From positions 1,845,384 to 1,909,383 of the forward strand of contig NZ_CP137642.1 in NCBI RefSeq assembly GCF_033472595.1: a stretch of 64,000 nt of DNA. Reading direction: 5' to 3'. The notes under the pieces are model-generated. The model saw nothing but the letters and a program-made list of their open reading frames with translations, was not told the DNA's origin and did not search any database. Source of the stretch: Methanoculleus receptaculi. GTDB taxonomy: Archaea > Halobacteriota > Methanomicrobia > Methanomicrobiales > Methanoculleaceae. The translations under genes and the position numbers were made by a program. Every line of letters starts with the position of its first letter. Within the stretch, counting starts at the first letter, position 1. This document shows positions 43,068-52,815 of this stretch, in pieces.

Positions 43068-43459
43068 ATCAATCACCTGTATGGTTCCTGCTGCCCGGTT
43101 CTTCGGACAGCATGTTCGAGAAAGCGATTCTTACGGCGGTCCCTGCTGGGCCTCCTGATCTGGCGGAGCTACTCTGAGTGATGGAGGATGCGGACGGTAT
43201 GGCAGTGTGGCCCCAAGAAGGGGGTCCGGAGAGCTGGAAGGACGGTGATCGGGGATACGGTACCTGTTTTCCGGCTCGTGCACCCTCTATACTGCCTTTA
43301 GATCCCGATATAGGGTTTTCAATCTGCCTGATGGGCCGTCCTTGCATATATCTCTTACGCCGTCCGCCGGCCCCTGTATCCGGGAAAAAAGAAGGTTTTT
43401 TTAGCCCGCCGGTAGACTTAAACCGGCTCTTTGCCTTCGGACGCTCACCGTTTCAGCGG
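43068..43459. other. Gene-free region with likely long leader of DUF2193 mRNA
   Basis: On the minus strand, TATA-like GAGATATATGCAAG (43341-43354) and GCAGTATAGAG (43285-43295) are the only promoter-like elements. They predict transcription starts near 43322 or 43265, hence a leader of roughly 200-250 nt. No ORF is supported. The left end also lies just downstream of fen. Confidence 0.45.
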
Positions 43460-44461
43460 TCAGAACCAGGCGTCCAGCGTCTTCTGCGTTGCCTTCACCG
43501 AGACCCTGGTGAGAGCGCTCCTGACCCGTTCCTCGGAGAAGTCATAGCGACCGCAGAGCATCTCAACAACACCCTCGATATCAGGGGCGCTCCACTCAAG
43601 GGTGTAGTCATCGGTGACCGGCGGGTTGAGGAAAAAGTCCGTGATTTGAGCAGGGTTGAAATCGGGCTGCTTCTCGGCTATAACCGACTCAAACTCCCCT
43701 TTTTGAACAATTTTCAGGGCTTTTTTGGCACCTATGCCACGGACCCCGGGGTTGAAGTCCGTTCCTGCCAGGATGCCGATCTCGATGAGCTGCTCCCTGG
43801 TGAGACCCAGGCGGTTGAGGAGGGATGAGAGGACTATCCTCTCGGGGTTAACCGTGACCATCCGTCCCCTGACCCTCCGCCTACCGCTTACCGTGAGGTT
43901 GCGCACCAGCACAGGAGCGCCAAAGAGGAGCGAGTCGTAGTCCTGGGACACCACGTAGGCGGCGCTTCCCTTCCGTACCATCCAGGCCGCCTGCGCCTCA
44001 CCCTCGCTCGGCGCCTCAAGCCAGGGGATGCCGAGCAGGTCGAGAAGTTCACGTGAAGACTCAAGTATATGTGCATCGATACGGGCGGAGGCGCTTGCCT
44101 GACGGTAGGCCTCCTCCAGATCACCCTCCTGGAGCGCCATCTTCCAGGCTTCATCAGCCATCGCCCGGTGTTTCCGCCGTTCGTTGATCGTCTCCTGTTT
44201 TAACTCCGGCGGCTTCCCATCGAAGACAAAGACCGGCCGGATACCCTTCTCCAGGAAGTTGGCCGTCCGGAACAGGATCCCGGAGAGGTGCGATGTTACC
44301 CTACCCTTACCGTTCATAAGCGGCGTCCCGTCTGGCTGGCGGATTATGGAGAGGAACTGGTAGAGCGCGTTATGAGCGTCCACTGCGGCTATGCCGGATA
44401 GGTCATCCCACGACACCGGTTCCCTGCAATCCACCAGGATATCACGGATAGCAACGCCCAT
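43460..44461 (-). CDS. fen: Flap endonuclease 1
   Basis: 333 residues, the usual archaeal length. The XPG-N domain contains [25 protein letters not shown] and [14 protein letters not shown]; the XPG-I domain has [33 protein letters not shown], with the clustered acidic metal ligands, and a helix-hairpin-helix follows ([23 protein letters not shown]). The last eight residues QKTLDAWF are a PIP box that docks to PCNA. It removes 5' flaps in Okazaki fragment maturation and repair. Confidence 0.96.
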   Translation of the reverse strand: MGVAIRDILVDCREPVSWDDLSGIAAVDAHNALYQFLSIIRQPDGTPLMNGKGRVTSHLSGILFRTANFLEKGIRPVFVFDGKPPELKQETINERRKHRAMADEAWKMALQEGDLEEAYRQASASARIDAHILESSRELLDLLGIPWLEAPSEGEAQAAWMVRKGSAAYVVSQDYDSLLFGAPVLVRNLTVSGRRRVRGRMVTVNPERIVLSSLLNRLGLTREQLIEIGILAGTDFNPGVRGIGAKKALKIVQKGEFESVIAEKQPDFNPAQITDFFLNPPVTDDYTLEWSAPDIEGVVEMLCGRYDFSEERVRSALTRVSVKATQKTLDAWF

Positions 44462-44509
44462 ACTTACCAGATCATGGGAGGGGGAGATGCCATTAAAGTG
44501 ACGATCCGG

Positions 44510-44824
44510 TCAGCGGTACATCCTCCGGGAGAGGTCGCTCACGATCTCCTCGATGTGGCTTATGGTATTGTCGTATCTGGCAGTCATCGTCCTGCCAAGC
44601 TCTTCCATATTCACACGCATTGTGCGTTCGCGCTGCACAATGCTCTGCTCGAGGTTCAGAATCTTGATACCAAGGGAGATGAAAAGCCCCCCGAGAGAGA
44701 GCATCATTAACGTCGCAGCAACCGCTATTATCAGGTCCTGCCAGAACCGCATCACCAGCACAAGGGTGGAGACAACCATCACGAGGGTGAGTACGATATC
44801 GACGATGAGTTCGCGAATCTCCAT
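44510..44824 (-). CDS. Small membrane protein with C-terminal coiled coil
   Basis: 104 residues. Two hydrophobic segments (IVLTLVMVVSTLVLVM and LIIAVAATLMMLSLGGLFISLG) are followed by a charged helix of about 50 residues likely to form a coiled coil (NLEQSIVQRERTMRVNMEELG, ISHIEEIVSDLSRRM). No family is recognised. Divergent from the presenilin-type protease gene (57-nt gap), with fen 48 nt downstream. Function unknown; both ends of the frame look natural. Confidence 0.68.
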   Translation of the reverse strand: MEIRELIVDIVLTLVMVVSTLVLVMRFWQDLIIAVAATLMMLSLGGLFISLGIKILNLEQSIVQRERTMRVNMEELGRTMTARYDNTISHIEEIVSDLSRRMYR

Positions 44825-44881
44825 GATTTATGGTGATGGGGATGCATTAATTAATCTACCTATAATGAATGGAGTTTTGTG

Positions 44882-45787
44882 ATGCAGATACGCAACTGGC
44901 TACCCTTTCTTGGAATGCCCCTGATGCTCCTTTTTGTCCAGATCGTCGCCATCATCCTTGTCATGCCCATGCAGGCGGTGGGACTTGTGGCGTTTGAAGA
45001 TCCGGAATCGGTGGCAAACCCCCTGATCTTTATCGGGTTGCTGCTCGTCTTCACGGTGATCCTGCTCATCCTGATCCGTCTGGGTGGAAGGAGGATAATC
45101 GCCGTTTTCATCGGCTTTGCACTGTTTATGACATTTGTATACATCTTCGGTGCGCTATTTTCCCTTACCCACGGGGCAACCGCGGCAACCGCGGCCGCGG
45201 CGCTCATCGGTGCCGGAGCGGCAACCGCGCTCCTCTACCTGTATCCTGAGTGGTATGTTATCGATACCCTGGGCGTTCTGATCTCAGCCGGAATCGCATC
45301 CATCTTCGGGATATCCCTGGCGATACTGCCGGTGCTCGTGTTGCTCGTTCTGCTCGCAGTCTACGACGCCATCTCCGTCTACCGGACAAAACACATGATC
45401 ACGCTTGCAGAGGGCGTCCTGGAGACCAGGGCCCCGATCATGGTTGTGGTGCCAAAGAGAAAGGATTACTCTTTCAGAAAAGAGGGACTGCAGATCGCGG
45501 AGGGAGAGGAGCGCGGTGCGTTCGTAATGGGGATGGGCGACCTCATCATGCCCTCTATCCTGGTGGTCTCTTCACACGTCTTCGTCGACGCGCCCCCGGC
45601 CATCTGGGTTTTATCCGCACCGACGCTCGGCGCGATGATTGGATCGCTTGCCGGGTTCGCTGTACTCCTGTACTTTGTCAACCGGGGCAACCCCCAGGCC
45701 GGACTTCCGCCCTTAAACGGGGGGACTATTGCCGGGTTTCTGATTGGAGCGGCCCTCGCAGGCTCGTTTGGGTGGCTTTCGCTCTGA
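44882..45787 (+). CDS. Presenilin/signal-peptide-peptidase-family intramembrane aspartyl protease
   Basis: 301 residues with about nine membrane segments. The two catalytic aspartates are D162 in LAVYDAISVY and D220 in GMGD (GxGD motif, FVMGMGDLIMPS). A PxL-type motif LPPLNGG at about 275-281 stands where PAL occurs in presenilins. It therefore belongs to peptidase family A22 and should cleave membrane helices, perhaps remnant signal peptides. GGAG 8 nt before the ATG at 44882 supports the start. The 3' end overlaps the convergent GTPase gene by 62 nt. Confidence 0.9.
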   Translation: MQIRNWLPFLGMPLMLLFVQIVAIILVMPMQAVGLVAFEDPESVANPLIFIGLLLVFTVILLILIRLGGRRIIAVFIGFALFMTFVYIFGALFSLTHGATAATAAAALIGAGAATALLYLYPEWYVIDTLGVLISAGIASIFGISLAILPVLVLLVLLAVYDAISVYRTKHMITLAEGVLETRAPIMVVVPKRKDYSFRKEGLQIAEGEERGAFVMGMGDLIMPSILVVSSHVFVDAPPAIWVLSAPTLGAMIGSLAGFAVLLYFVNRGNPQAGLPPLNGGTIAGFLIGAALAGSFGWLSL

Positions 45788-46706
45788 GGGTGAGAACGAG
45801 GTCGAGCACCTCATTCACCCCCTCCCCGGTGAGGGTGGACATCGCCGGGTAGCCATCGATCCCCTTTATATCCGCCTTGTTTACGACCGGCACGAGAGGT
45901 ACATCGACAGCCCCGCGGACCTCTTCAAGGAGGCGAATCTGGTCATCGAGCGAGTAGCCGCAGTCTTCACTTGCGTCAAGCATGAACAGGACGACGTCGG
46001 CCGTGTTTATGATGGCACTCACTGCCTGCCGCTCGATCGGGTTCCTCTCCTCGGCGGGGCGCTCCAGGAGACCCGGAGTATCGATGAACTGAATCCGTTT
46101 GCGGCCTCCAATATCACGGTGACCGACGATGACCCTTTTTGTGGTGAAAGGATAGGCGGCGATCTCCGGTTCCGCGGTTGATACCAGCCTTATGAAAGAG
46201 GATTTCCCCACATTCGGGAACCCGGCAACCACCACGGTAAACTCATCCTCGCTCACGTGCGGCAGTTTGCGCAGGGTGTTCCTTGCCTCGTTGAGGAAGA
46301 GGAGATCGTCTCCAACCTGGTGAACAACCGAAGCCATCCGGGCAACTGCCTGCCGCCGTTTCCGGTCGGTCTCTCCGCTCTTTCGCATACTCCGGGCGTA
46401 ACCGGAGCTGATAACCCGGACCTGATCGGCCGCCCAGGCAACAGCACCCAGCGAGTGTTTCAACCGATCGACCGAGACGAGGATATCGGTCATCTCCTGG
46501 TAGAATGGCGGGAGACGCTCAAAACTCGGGAACGAGGTGACCACGCTCTTTAATTTATCGTGTATAGCGCTCCCGACCGCCCGCACAAACTCCTCGTTTG
46601 CTGTATCGACGTTGGTCTTCAGTTTCTTTCTGGCTGCCGCCCTCCGAAGACTGCGGTCGATAACTTCGTCAGCCGTCGGAACGGTCGGGATGGTTTCAAA
46701 TTCCAC
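45726..46706 (-). CDS. NOG1-family GTP-binding protein
   Basis: 326 residues. The N-terminal helical region (FETIPTVPTADEVIDRSLRRAAARKK) is typical of NOG1. The GTPase domain has G1 GFPNVGKSS, G3 DTPGLLERP, and G4 NKAD, with NPIERQAVSAIINTADVVLFMLDAS between. NOG1 proteins act in large ribosomal subunit assembly. I choose the GTG at 46706 because the shared TATA box at 46724-46733 is 22-23 nt upstream and homologues start (M)xFExIPTVPT; a GTG at 46715 gives three more residues. Divergent from the HTH-CBS gene. Confidence 0.9.
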   Translation of the reverse strand: MEFETIPTVPTADEVIDRSLRRAAARKKLKTNVDTANEEFVRAVGSAIHDKLKSVVTSFPSFERLPPFYQEMTDILVSVDRLKHSLGAVAWAADQVRVISSGYARSMRKSGETDRKRRQAVARMASVVHQVGDDLLFLNEARNTLRKLPHVSEDEFTVVVAGFPNVGKSSFIRLVSTAEPEIAAYPFTTKRVIVGHRDIGGRKRIQFIDTPGLLERPAEERNPIERQAVSAIINTADVVLFMLDASEDCGYSLDDQIRLLEEVRGAVDVPLVPVVNKADIKGIDGYPAMSTLTGEGVNEVLDLVLTLRAKATQTSLRGPLQSETRQ

Positions 46707-46723
46707 GCTACACACACCCTAAT

Positions 46724-46733
46724 GTATTTAAAC
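46724..46733. promoter_or_regulatory. Shared palindromic TATA element for two divergent genes
   Basis: GTATTTAAAC contains the self-complementary TTTAAA. Its centre is about 22 nt from the GTG of the GTPase gene (46706) and about 26 nt from the ATG of the HTH-CBS gene (46755), so one element could direct two leaderless transcripts. Confidence 0.5.
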
Positions 46734-46754
46734 AACATATAATGACTGATAACT

Positions 46755-47636
46755 ATGGAGCTCTCCCCTATTCAGAAGGATATTCTGATAACCTTAATCA
46801 CCCTTTACCATCAGTCTTCCCACTCTATAAAAGGTGAGGAGATCGCAGAGGTACTGAGGCGTAATCCCGGCACCGTCCGCAACCAGATGCAGGCGTTGAG
46901 GGCACTCGGACTGGTCGACGGGGTGCCGGGACCAAAAGGAGGTTACAGCCCAACCGCCAGAGCATATACGGAGTTGAATCTAGGGGATCTCGAGCACCAG
47001 TTCGAGGTGCCGATCGTGCGCGACGGTGAGAAGGTAAAGGGCGTCCGCGTCACCGAACTCGGGTTTACCACCCTCTGCCACCCTGACCTCTGCCAGGCAG
47101 TGGTCAAGATCATCGGAAGCGTGAAACTCTTTAACATGGGAGATATGGTCACTATAGGCCCAACCCCCGTGAATAAACTCCTCGTTCGAGGCGAAGTGTT
47201 CGGGATGGACGAGAACCGGGAGGCGCTCCTGATCAGCGTCTCAGAGATGATCTCCCTCCCGAAACGTCCGATCTCGCATTACATGAGCACACCGGTTCGG
47301 ACGCTGCCGATCACCGCAACCTTCCGCGATGCAATTCACCTCTTCAATAAACACCACATCCATGGTGCACCGGTCCTTGATGATGCGGGAAACCTTGCAG
47401 GCATTGTGACATTGAGCGATATCGCCCGGGGACTTGACGCCGGGTCAACGCTTGATGCGCCCATCGCGCAGGTCATGACAACCGATGTGGTGATTGCACC
47501 ACCATCCATCCGGCTCTATGAACTTGTGGGCCGGTTCAAGGAACGGGAGATCGGGAGGCTGGTTGTGGTAGAAAACGGCAAACCTGTCGGGATCGTCACT
47601 CAGAGCGACATAATCAGCATCTTCCCATCGTTCTGA
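46755..47636 (+). CDS. Winged-helix regulator with paired CBS domains
   Basis: 293 residues. Residues 1-75 form a winged helix (MELSPIQKDILITLITLYHQ, GEEIAEVLRRNPGTVRNQMQALRALGLVDGVPG). A middle segment of about 90 residues precedes two CBS motifs (ISHYMSTPVRTLPITATFRDAIHLFNKHHIHGAPVLD, and IAQVMTTDVVIAPPSIRLYELVGRFKEREIGRLVVVE), which usually sense adenosyl ligands. It is probably a transcription factor responding to energy charge or SAM. The target is unknown; its divergent neighbour is the NOG1-type GTPase, with which it may share a promoter. Confidence 0.88.
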   Translation: MELSPIQKDILITLITLYHQSSHSIKGEEIAEVLRRNPGTVRNQMQALRALGLVDGVPGPKGGYSPTARAYTELNLGDLEHQFEVPIVRDGEKVKGVRVTELGFTTLCHPDLCQAVVKIIGSVKLFNMGDMVTIGPTPVNKLLVRGEVFGMDENREALLISVSEMISLPKRPISHYMSTPVRTLPITATFRDAIHLFNKHHIHGAPVLDDAGNLAGIVTLSDIARGLDAGSTLDAPIAQVMTTDVVIAPPSIRLYELVGRFKEREIGRLVVVENGKPVGIVTQSDIISIFPSF

Positions 47637-47687
47637 TGCCTCTTTTGCGAAACCAACTGCACCAACCCCTCCAGTGAGGGACAAGTA

Positions 47688-47698
47688 TTTATAGGCGG
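47688..47698 (+). promoter_or_regulatory. TATA box of histone gene
   Basis: AGTATTTATAG lies about 85 nt before the histone ATG, predicting a leader of roughly 60 nt with GGGGGAAT before the start. Confidence 0.45.
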
Positions 47699-47777
47699 GT
47701 ATCAATGGTCTTTCTGTTAAGAGATCTCTGAGCAGGGGTGCATACCCCAGAAATTACTGAAGACGGGGGAATGAATC

Positions 47778-47987
47778 ATGACTGAAATACCTCTTGCACC
47801 TGTTGGAAGGCTCATAAAGAAAGCCGGTGCAGAACGGGTGAGTTCTGATGCCAGCGAGGAACTCGCAAGACTGATGGAAGATTATGCTGCGCGGGTCGCA
47901 AAAGAGGCGATCAAACTGGCGGGTCATGCAGGCAGGAAGACGGTCAAGGCAATCGATATCCGGATGGCGACCGAGACTCTGAAGTGA
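47778..47987 (+). CDS. Archaeal histone
   Basis: 69 residues, a single histone fold. MTEIPLAPVGRLIKKAGAERVSSDASEELARLMEDYAARVAKEAIKLAGHAGRKTVKAIDIRMA contains all three helices; the PLAPVGRLIKKAGA start and the GRKTVKAxDI stretch match HMf-type histones. It dimerises and wraps DNA. GGGGGAA precedes the ATG. T-rich stretches shortly after the stop probably terminate this single-gene transcript. Confidence 0.96.
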   Translation: MTEIPLAPVGRLIKKAGAERVSSDASEELARLMEDYAARVAKEAIKLAGHAGRKTVKAIDIRMATETLK

Positions 47988-48176
47988 ACCATCCAATTTT
48001 TGACTGACTCTCTTTTCCCGGCCAGAGAAGAACGGCAACGATCTTTAACCCTGGCAGGGGCACGGTTAGCATGGCATCTGCCAGAATAGCCGGCGGGTGT
48101 CAGCCTCTGAGGTGAGCGATCAGCCTGAGGGTTTTCTTCGTAAAGTTGGTTTTATGTGATTTTACCCACTTAGAAG

Positions 48177-48188
48177 ATTTATATATTA
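48177..48188 (+). promoter_or_regulatory. TATA box of PRC-barrel gene
   Basis: ATTTATATATTA is centred 26 nt before the ATG at 48208, a leaderless arrangement. Confidence 0.6.
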
Positions 48189-48207
48189 CAAACACCCCAC
48201 GATTTGT

Positions 48208-48465
48208 ATGAGCAAAACGTTCTGCCGCTCCCTTGCCAGGAAGAAAGTGATGAGCAACGATGGCATGCTCATCGGCACCATCAAGAATATCATGGTTGAC
48301 CTGAGCACCGGGCAGGTTGTCGACCTTCTTGTCAAGCCGGACGAGACGTTCAGGACCGATGGTTACAGGACGGATGGAGACAAGATGCTCGTGCCGTTCG
48401 AGGCTGTAAAAGATATAAAGGATTATGTTGTTGTAGACCGTTACCTGCTGAAGAGATCTGAGTAG
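48208..48465 (+). CDS. PRC-barrel domain protein
   Basis: 85 residues making one PRC-barrel: FCRSLARKKVMSNDGMLIGTIKNIMVDLSTGQVVDLLVKP, then MLVPFEAVKDIKDYVVVD. Such single-domain archaeal proteins are widespread and have been linked to cell division (the CdpB group) in haloarchaea; whether this one belongs there is not clear. Leaderless promoter as noted. The 3' end overlaps the convergent phosphatase gene by 25 nt. Confidence 0.9.
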   Translation: MSKTFCRSLARKKVMSNDGMLIGTIKNIMVDLSTGQVVDLLVKPDETFRTDGYRTDGDKMLVPFEAVKDIKDYVVVDRYLLKRSE

Positions 48466-49145
48466 TACATTTTTACCGCTTCCACGAAGCCGTCACCGTA
48501 TGGCCTTGAGGTGACAACGTCCGCAGCCATGCGCGTAGCGGGGGTGGCGTTTGCAACCGCTACCCCTACACCGGCGGCCTCGATCATCTCGATATCGTTC
48601 TCGGAGTCACCGATAGCAAGAATCTCCGTGGTGGGGATACCCAACTCAATGGCGAGTTCACGCATCGCCGCCCCCTTGCTCACGCCCGGCGGCTGGAGGT
48701 GGATCGCGAATCCTGTATCAAGGACGCGTACATCTAGGCCCTTCACCTGGATGATCGCCTGAGCCTCGGCGGGATCGACGTTCCGCGCGAAGGCGACGTC
48801 AGCAAACCGGTATTGCGCGCTGTAAAGTTCGAGTTCAACGCCCTTTCCGGCAAAATAGTCCCGGAGAACCTCGAACGCTTCCAGACAGACCTCCCGGTCG
48901 CCGGCGATCTGGAGAGGGCCGGAGAAACTCCTACGATAGACGCCACCGTTCTCGCCGATGATCGTCCCATCCGTCCCGACCATCTTTGATAGAGTGTCCA
49001 TGAAGCAGACGGTGTTGCCGCTTGCAAGCACAACCGTGATCCCGGCGTCAACGAGGGTGCGGATGGCCTCGATGGCGGCGGTGTTGATCCGCCGCCGCCG
49101 ATCGGTAAGGGTGCCATCGACGTCCGTTGCAACAGCCCTTAACAA
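48441..49145 (-). CDS. Phosphoglycolate phosphatase, archaeal HAD type
   Basis: 234 residues, HAD superfamily with a C2B-type cap. Motif I is [15 protein letters not shown], motif [10 protein letters not shown], the motif III Lys is in [11 protein letters not shown], and motif IV is [12 protein letters not shown]. It matches the archaeal phosphoglycolate phosphatase group (Thermoplasma TA0175-like), which removes phosphate from 2-phosphoglycolate or related compounds. The start is TTG at 49145, overlapping the radA stop by 7 nt; no ATG is available near the N-terminal strand. Likely co-transcribed with radA. Confidence 0.87.
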   Translation of the reverse strand: MLRAVATDVDGTLTDRRRRINTAAIEAIRTLVDAGITVVLASGNTVCFMDTLSKMVGTDGTIIGENGGVYRRSFSGPLQIAGDREVCLEAFEVLRDYFAGKGVELELYSAQYRFADVAFARNVDPAEAQAIIQVKGLDVRVLDTGFAIHLQPPGVSKGAAMRELAIELGIPTTEILAIGDSENDIEMIEAAGVGVAVANATPATRMAADVVTSRPYGDGFVEAVKMYYSDLFSR

Positions 49146-50113
49146 GGTCTTAGCCCCACCTGCTCGACCATGAACGCTGCCTCGCCTTCAGGCAGGTTGG
49201 GACTATCCACCAGGCGGGCGACCCTCTTGCCACCCTTGCCTTTCCGCAGGTATATCCGGAATGTTGCGGTGTGTCCGACGATGTTGCCGCCGATAGGTTT
49301 TGTTGGATCGCCGAAGAGAATGCCGGGGTTCGACATCACCTGGTTGGTCACAAGGCCAACAGCGTTGTGGTCATCGATCAGTTTGAACAGATCGTGCATG
49401 TGGCGGTTCAGTTTCTGCTGCCGTGGCGCCAGCGTGCCGCGCCCCGCATACTCCGACCGGAAGAGCGACGTCAGGGAGTCGATGACAAAGAGCCTGATAG
49501 GGTAATCGGACTTCCGAAGATCGTTTGCAAGTTCACGCGCACTATCAAGGAGGAGCATCTGGTGGTCGGAATTGTGCGCCCGCGCTACGTGGATCCGCTC
49601 CAGGACTTCCTCGATAGACCCGATCTCCGCCCCCTCAGGCAGGCCTTTAACCATCTGCTCAATACGCTCCGGGCGGAAGGTGTTCTCCGTGTCGATGTAG
49701 ATCACACCACCGTGCAGCCCCCCGAGTTCTTCAGGGATCTGGACGTTGACCGCCAGCTGGTGGACAAGCTGGCTCTTGCCAGACCCGAACTCACCATAAA
49801 CCTCAGTTATCGCCTGCGTCTCGAGTCCGCCACCGATCAACTCGTCGAGTTCAGGCACCAGGATCTTGAGTTTCTTTACCTCTCTTCTCCTGTCCATGAT
49901 ATCCCGGCCTGTCTTGAACCCCCCGATATCCGCCATCTTCCTGGCGGCGATGATTATCTTCTTGGCGGTCGCCTCACCGATCTCCGCCGCTTCGGCGAGA
50001 TCCCCCGGCGTTGCCGTTGCAACGCTCTCTACTCTACCATATCCAGCTTCACGGAGTTTATCGGCGGTGGTTGTCCCAACTCCGGGTAAATCTTCAAGAT
50101 CAATCTCTGACAT
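49139..50113 (-). CDS. radA: DNA repair and recombination protein RadA
   Basis: 324 residues, archaeal RecA/Rad51 recombinase. An N-terminal helix-hairpin-helix domain ([27 protein letters not shown]) is followed by the ATPase core with Walker A GEFGSGKS at 107-114, Walker [13 protein letters not shown], and the DNA-binding L2 region around [28 protein letters not shown]. It forms filaments on single-stranded DNA for strand exchange. ATG 50113 follows GAGG at good spacing; the in-frame upstream start at 50149 is not needed. The rpa gene is nearby. Confidence 0.96.
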   Translation of the reverse strand: MSEIDLEDLPGVGTTTADKLREAGYGRVESVATATPGDLAEAAEIGEATAKKIIIAARKMADIGGFKTGRDIMDRRREVKKLKILVPELDELIGGGLETQAITEVYGEFGSGKSQLVHQLAVNVQIPEELGGLHGGVIYIDTENTFRPERIEQMVKGLPEGAEIGSIEEVLERIHVARAHNSDHQMLLLDSARELANDLRKSDYPIRLFVIDSLTSLFRSEYAGRGTLAPRQQKLNRHMHDLFKLIDDHNAVGLVTNQVMSNPGILFGDPTKPIGGNIVGHTATFRIYLRKGKGGKRVARLVDSPNLPEGEAAFMVEQVGLRPC

Positions 50114-50222
50114 CTCGATCCTCACTTGATCTCTCTTATGTGTGTCCAATGACGCTACACTAAGACTCTTTAACTGGAAGCATAAAATTCGATTGCCGCG
50201 CGGTGTGAAAGTGAAGCCTGGA

Positions 50223-51506
50223 TCAGATCTTCTGGTTGAAACGATCCAGGCGGCGTTTCAGCGATCCGAGATCGGGTTGCATATACTCAAGAAAGTCCGG
50301 CCTGAACACGCCACGCTGAACCGTGCCCCTGGCGCGCACGAGATGGCCGATGGGGATCACCCTCTCCAGGAGGTAGCAGGAATTGCCCGCGTCGATGGAG
50401 ATCCCCTCGCCGACAGGGATGACCGTGCCCTCGATCTCAACGATCTCTTCCTCATGCTCAAGGATGAGGAGAGCGCTTCCCCACGAGAGATGCAACTCGA
50501 TGCCGCCAGAGCGCGCCCGCCGCCCGACCGCGTTGTAGACCTCGATCCGATCGCCTGGCATCAGGCGTTCATCAGCCTTCTCGCCCCAGATTACAACCGG
50601 GATCTCACCCGTCTCATCCGCAAAGACAAGGTTTCGAACCTTTGATGACCGCCCGCTCCGTGTGGTAAACGTCCGGGCATGCTGCACACTGACCACAGTT
50701 CCAGAGAGCGAGTACGACCCGCCTTCCTCCACCTCCGCAACTCTGTTCATAGTGATGTTGATCTGACGGCCGGAGGGTGCAACTGATGCGGTTTCACCGA
50801 CGCTGTACTCGACTCCCCAGTCGTTGTCGCGTGCGAGAGCGCCCTTGATAACGATGCTCTCCCCGGGCTCAACCCCACGGAGGAGCGCCGGCGCCCAGGC
50901 GACAAGTCGGAACACGCCCTTCTCGTTCCCGACCACCGCCTCGAGCATCTCCCCCGGGGATCCATTGCGCCGGGTGAACGTCCGCGGCTCCCCTACCGAG
51001 ATCAGCCTGACCTCAAGAACATCCGCGACTGTTGTTCCGGGGTCATCAGGGGTATCCTCACAGGTTATCTCGCATGCCGCCTCCTGGATGGCAACGACGG
51101 TGACGTCAGGAGTCGTTCCACCGCTCTTCGGGCGCCCAAGTATCTCTACGACGACACCTGCCTCCAGCTCAGAGACTGCGGCGGCTTTCTCGTCCCAGAG
51201 TGTCAACCGGGCCCTCCCGGTCTCATCGCCCACCCTCACGCTCGCTACAAGCCCTTTCGTGCCGTCTGGCCGCTCAAACTCCCGGGGTTCCCCGATAGAG
51301 AGCACCTTTGCAAAGAAGCACGCGAGGCTTGTGACCGCCGTTAGGTCGCGTATACGGACGTGCGCCCGGCCAAGGTCACGGACGACCAGCATAGCCGCTG
51401 TTTGTTCATCGAGAAGATCGCCTGACTCTATCACCTTCTCCTCAACCCGGCGTTCAAACTCATCTTCCGTGAGAAGGTCATCGACCAGACGGTAGTGGAA
51501 CTTCAC
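50223..51506 (-). CDS. rpa: Replication protein A (multi-OB single-stranded DNA-binding protein)
   Basis: 427 residues. Three OB-folds can be traced by repeated motifs: [35 protein letters not shown] (about 73-107), [33 protein letters not shown] (about 172-204) and [33 protein letters not shown] (about 275-307); a degenerate fourth may lie at the C-terminus. No zinc finger is seen. It coats single-stranded DNA in replication and repair. GTG start at 51506 is preceded by GGAG. It follows lysA by 22 nt. Confidence 0.92.
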   Translation of the reverse strand: MKFHYRLVDDLLTEDEFERRVEEKVIESGDLLDEQTAAMLVVRDLGRAHVRIRDLTAVTSLACFFAKVLSIGEPREFERPDGTKGLVASVRVGDETGRARLTLWDEKAAAVSELEAGVVVEILGRPKSGGTTPDVTVVAIQEAACEITCEDTPDDPGTTVADVLEVRLISVGEPRTFTRRNGSPGEMLEAVVGNEKGVFRLVAWAPALLRGVEPGESIVIKGALARDNDWGVEYSVGETASVAPSGRQINITMNRVAEVEEGGSYSLSGTVVSVQHARTFTTRSGRSSKVRNLVFADETGEIPVVIWGEKADERLMPGDRIEVYNAVGRRARSGGIELHLSWGSALLILEHEEEIVEIEGTVIPVGEGISIDAGNSCYLLERVIPIGHLVRARGTVQRGVFRPDFLEYMQPDLGSLKRRLDRFNQKI

Positions 51507-51528
51507 GCCCGCATCTCCGCTCCTACTC

Positions 51529-52815
51529 CTACCATGGCGGGGTCAACATCGTGGCGATCAGGTCGTCGATCGTCTCGGCCCGACGCATCAATGCAGCCCT
51601 TCCACCTGCGACCAGCACCTCAGCGCAGCGTGGCCGACTGTTATACTGCGATGACATCGCAAACCCGTATGCCCCGGCATCCAGGACGGCGATGAGATCA
51701 CCGGCCTCAAGGTCAGGGAGCATACGGTCACTGGCAAGGATGTCACCCATCTCACAGATTGGTCCCGCGACCGAGTATTCCCGCTGGGGGGGAGTGTCTG
51801 CTTTGTTTGCTGCTACTACCTCGTGGTGGGCATCGTACATCGCTGGACGGATGAACAGGTTGAACCCGGCATCGACGTTTGCAAAGGTCCTGTGGGCGGT
51901 CTTGACTGAGTTGACCCTGGTGAGGAGAATCGTCGAGTCGCCGATGAGCCAGCGGCCCGGTTCAATCCAGAGTTCTGGCTCGATCCCGAGGTCACGTATC
52001 CCCTTCAGGAAGATGGGCATGATCGCTCCCGCATAGTCCTCGGGCGTCGGGGCACGGTCAGTCTCCCGGCGGTAGGGGATGCCGAGCCCTCCCCCGATGT
52101 CAATGAAGGAGGGGTCTACCCCGATATCGATAAGGTCGCTCGCGAGCCTGATCAACACCTCGACCTCGCGCGCGAATGGCTCCACGGCCAGGATCTGCGA
52201 GCCGATATGGCAGTGGATACCGACAGGGTTGACATGCCCTGCATCAAGGGCCTCCCGGTAGGCATCCAGGATCTGTCCTGCAGGAATGCCGAACTTGCTT
52301 GTCGCAAGCCCGGTTGCGATCTTCGGGTGGGTAGGAACATCGATCTCAGGGTTGACCCTGAAAGCAATCTCGACCGTCTTTCCCGCCTCTGCGGCCGCCG
52401 CATTGAGTTGCCGGAGTTCGTCAAGCGAGTCCACCGAGACCTTTATCCCCTTCTCAACCGCGAGGGCAAGGTCAGCAGGGGATTTCGAGCTCCCGTTGAA
52501 GAGGAGCGACTCCGGCCGCATCCCGGCGGCAAGGGCGAGAGAGACCTCCCCTGCGGAGAACACATCGGCACCCGCGCCCATCGAGGCAAGTATCCTGAAG
52601 ACCGCGAGATTGCCGTTTGCCTTGGCGGCGTAGAGGATCCGGACGTTCGGATAATGCGCGGTGAGGGCGCCTGCAAGGCGCCTGAAGTTCTCCCGGATCC
52701 GGTCCTCGTCGGTGACGTAGAGTGGAGTGCCAAACCGTTGCGCGAGATCCACTGTGTCCTGGCCGCCGATCCAGAGATGACCGGCCTTAACCATGAGGTG
52801 CGGCGGGAGGATCAC
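51529..52815 (-). CDS. lysA: Diaminopimelate decarboxylase
   Basis: 428 residues, PLP-dependent fold-III enzyme catalysing the last step of lysine synthesis from meso-diaminopimelate. The PLP-lysine is in [18 protein letters not shown]-like [20 protein letters not shown] (here [15 protein letters not shown]) and [10 protein letters not shown] are diagnostic, and the second active site contributes [10 protein letters not shown] and CEMGDIL. The GTG at 52815 overlaps the dapL stop by 4 nt; an ATG at 52794 is the alternative start. Confidence 0.95.
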   Translation of the reverse strand: MILPPHLMVKAGHLWIGGQDTVDLAQRFGTPLYVTDEDRIRENFRRLAGALTAHYPNVRILYAAKANGNLAVFRILASMGAGADVFSAGEVSLALAAGMRPESLLFNGSSKSPADLALAVEKGIKVSVDSLDELRQLNAAAAEAGKTVEIAFRVNPEIDVPTHPKIATGLATSKFGIPAGQILDAYREALDAGHVNPVGIHCHIGSQILAVEPFAREVEVLIRLASDLIDIGVDPSFIDIGGGLGIPYRRETDRAPTPEDYAGAIMPIFLKGIRDLGIEPELWIEPGRWLIGDSTILLTRVNSVKTAHRTFANVDAGFNLFIRPAMYDAHHEVVAANKADTPPQREYSVAGPICEMGDILASDRMLPDLEAGDLIAVLDAGAYGFAMSSQYNSRPRCAEVLVAGGRAALMRRAETIDDLIATMLTPPW

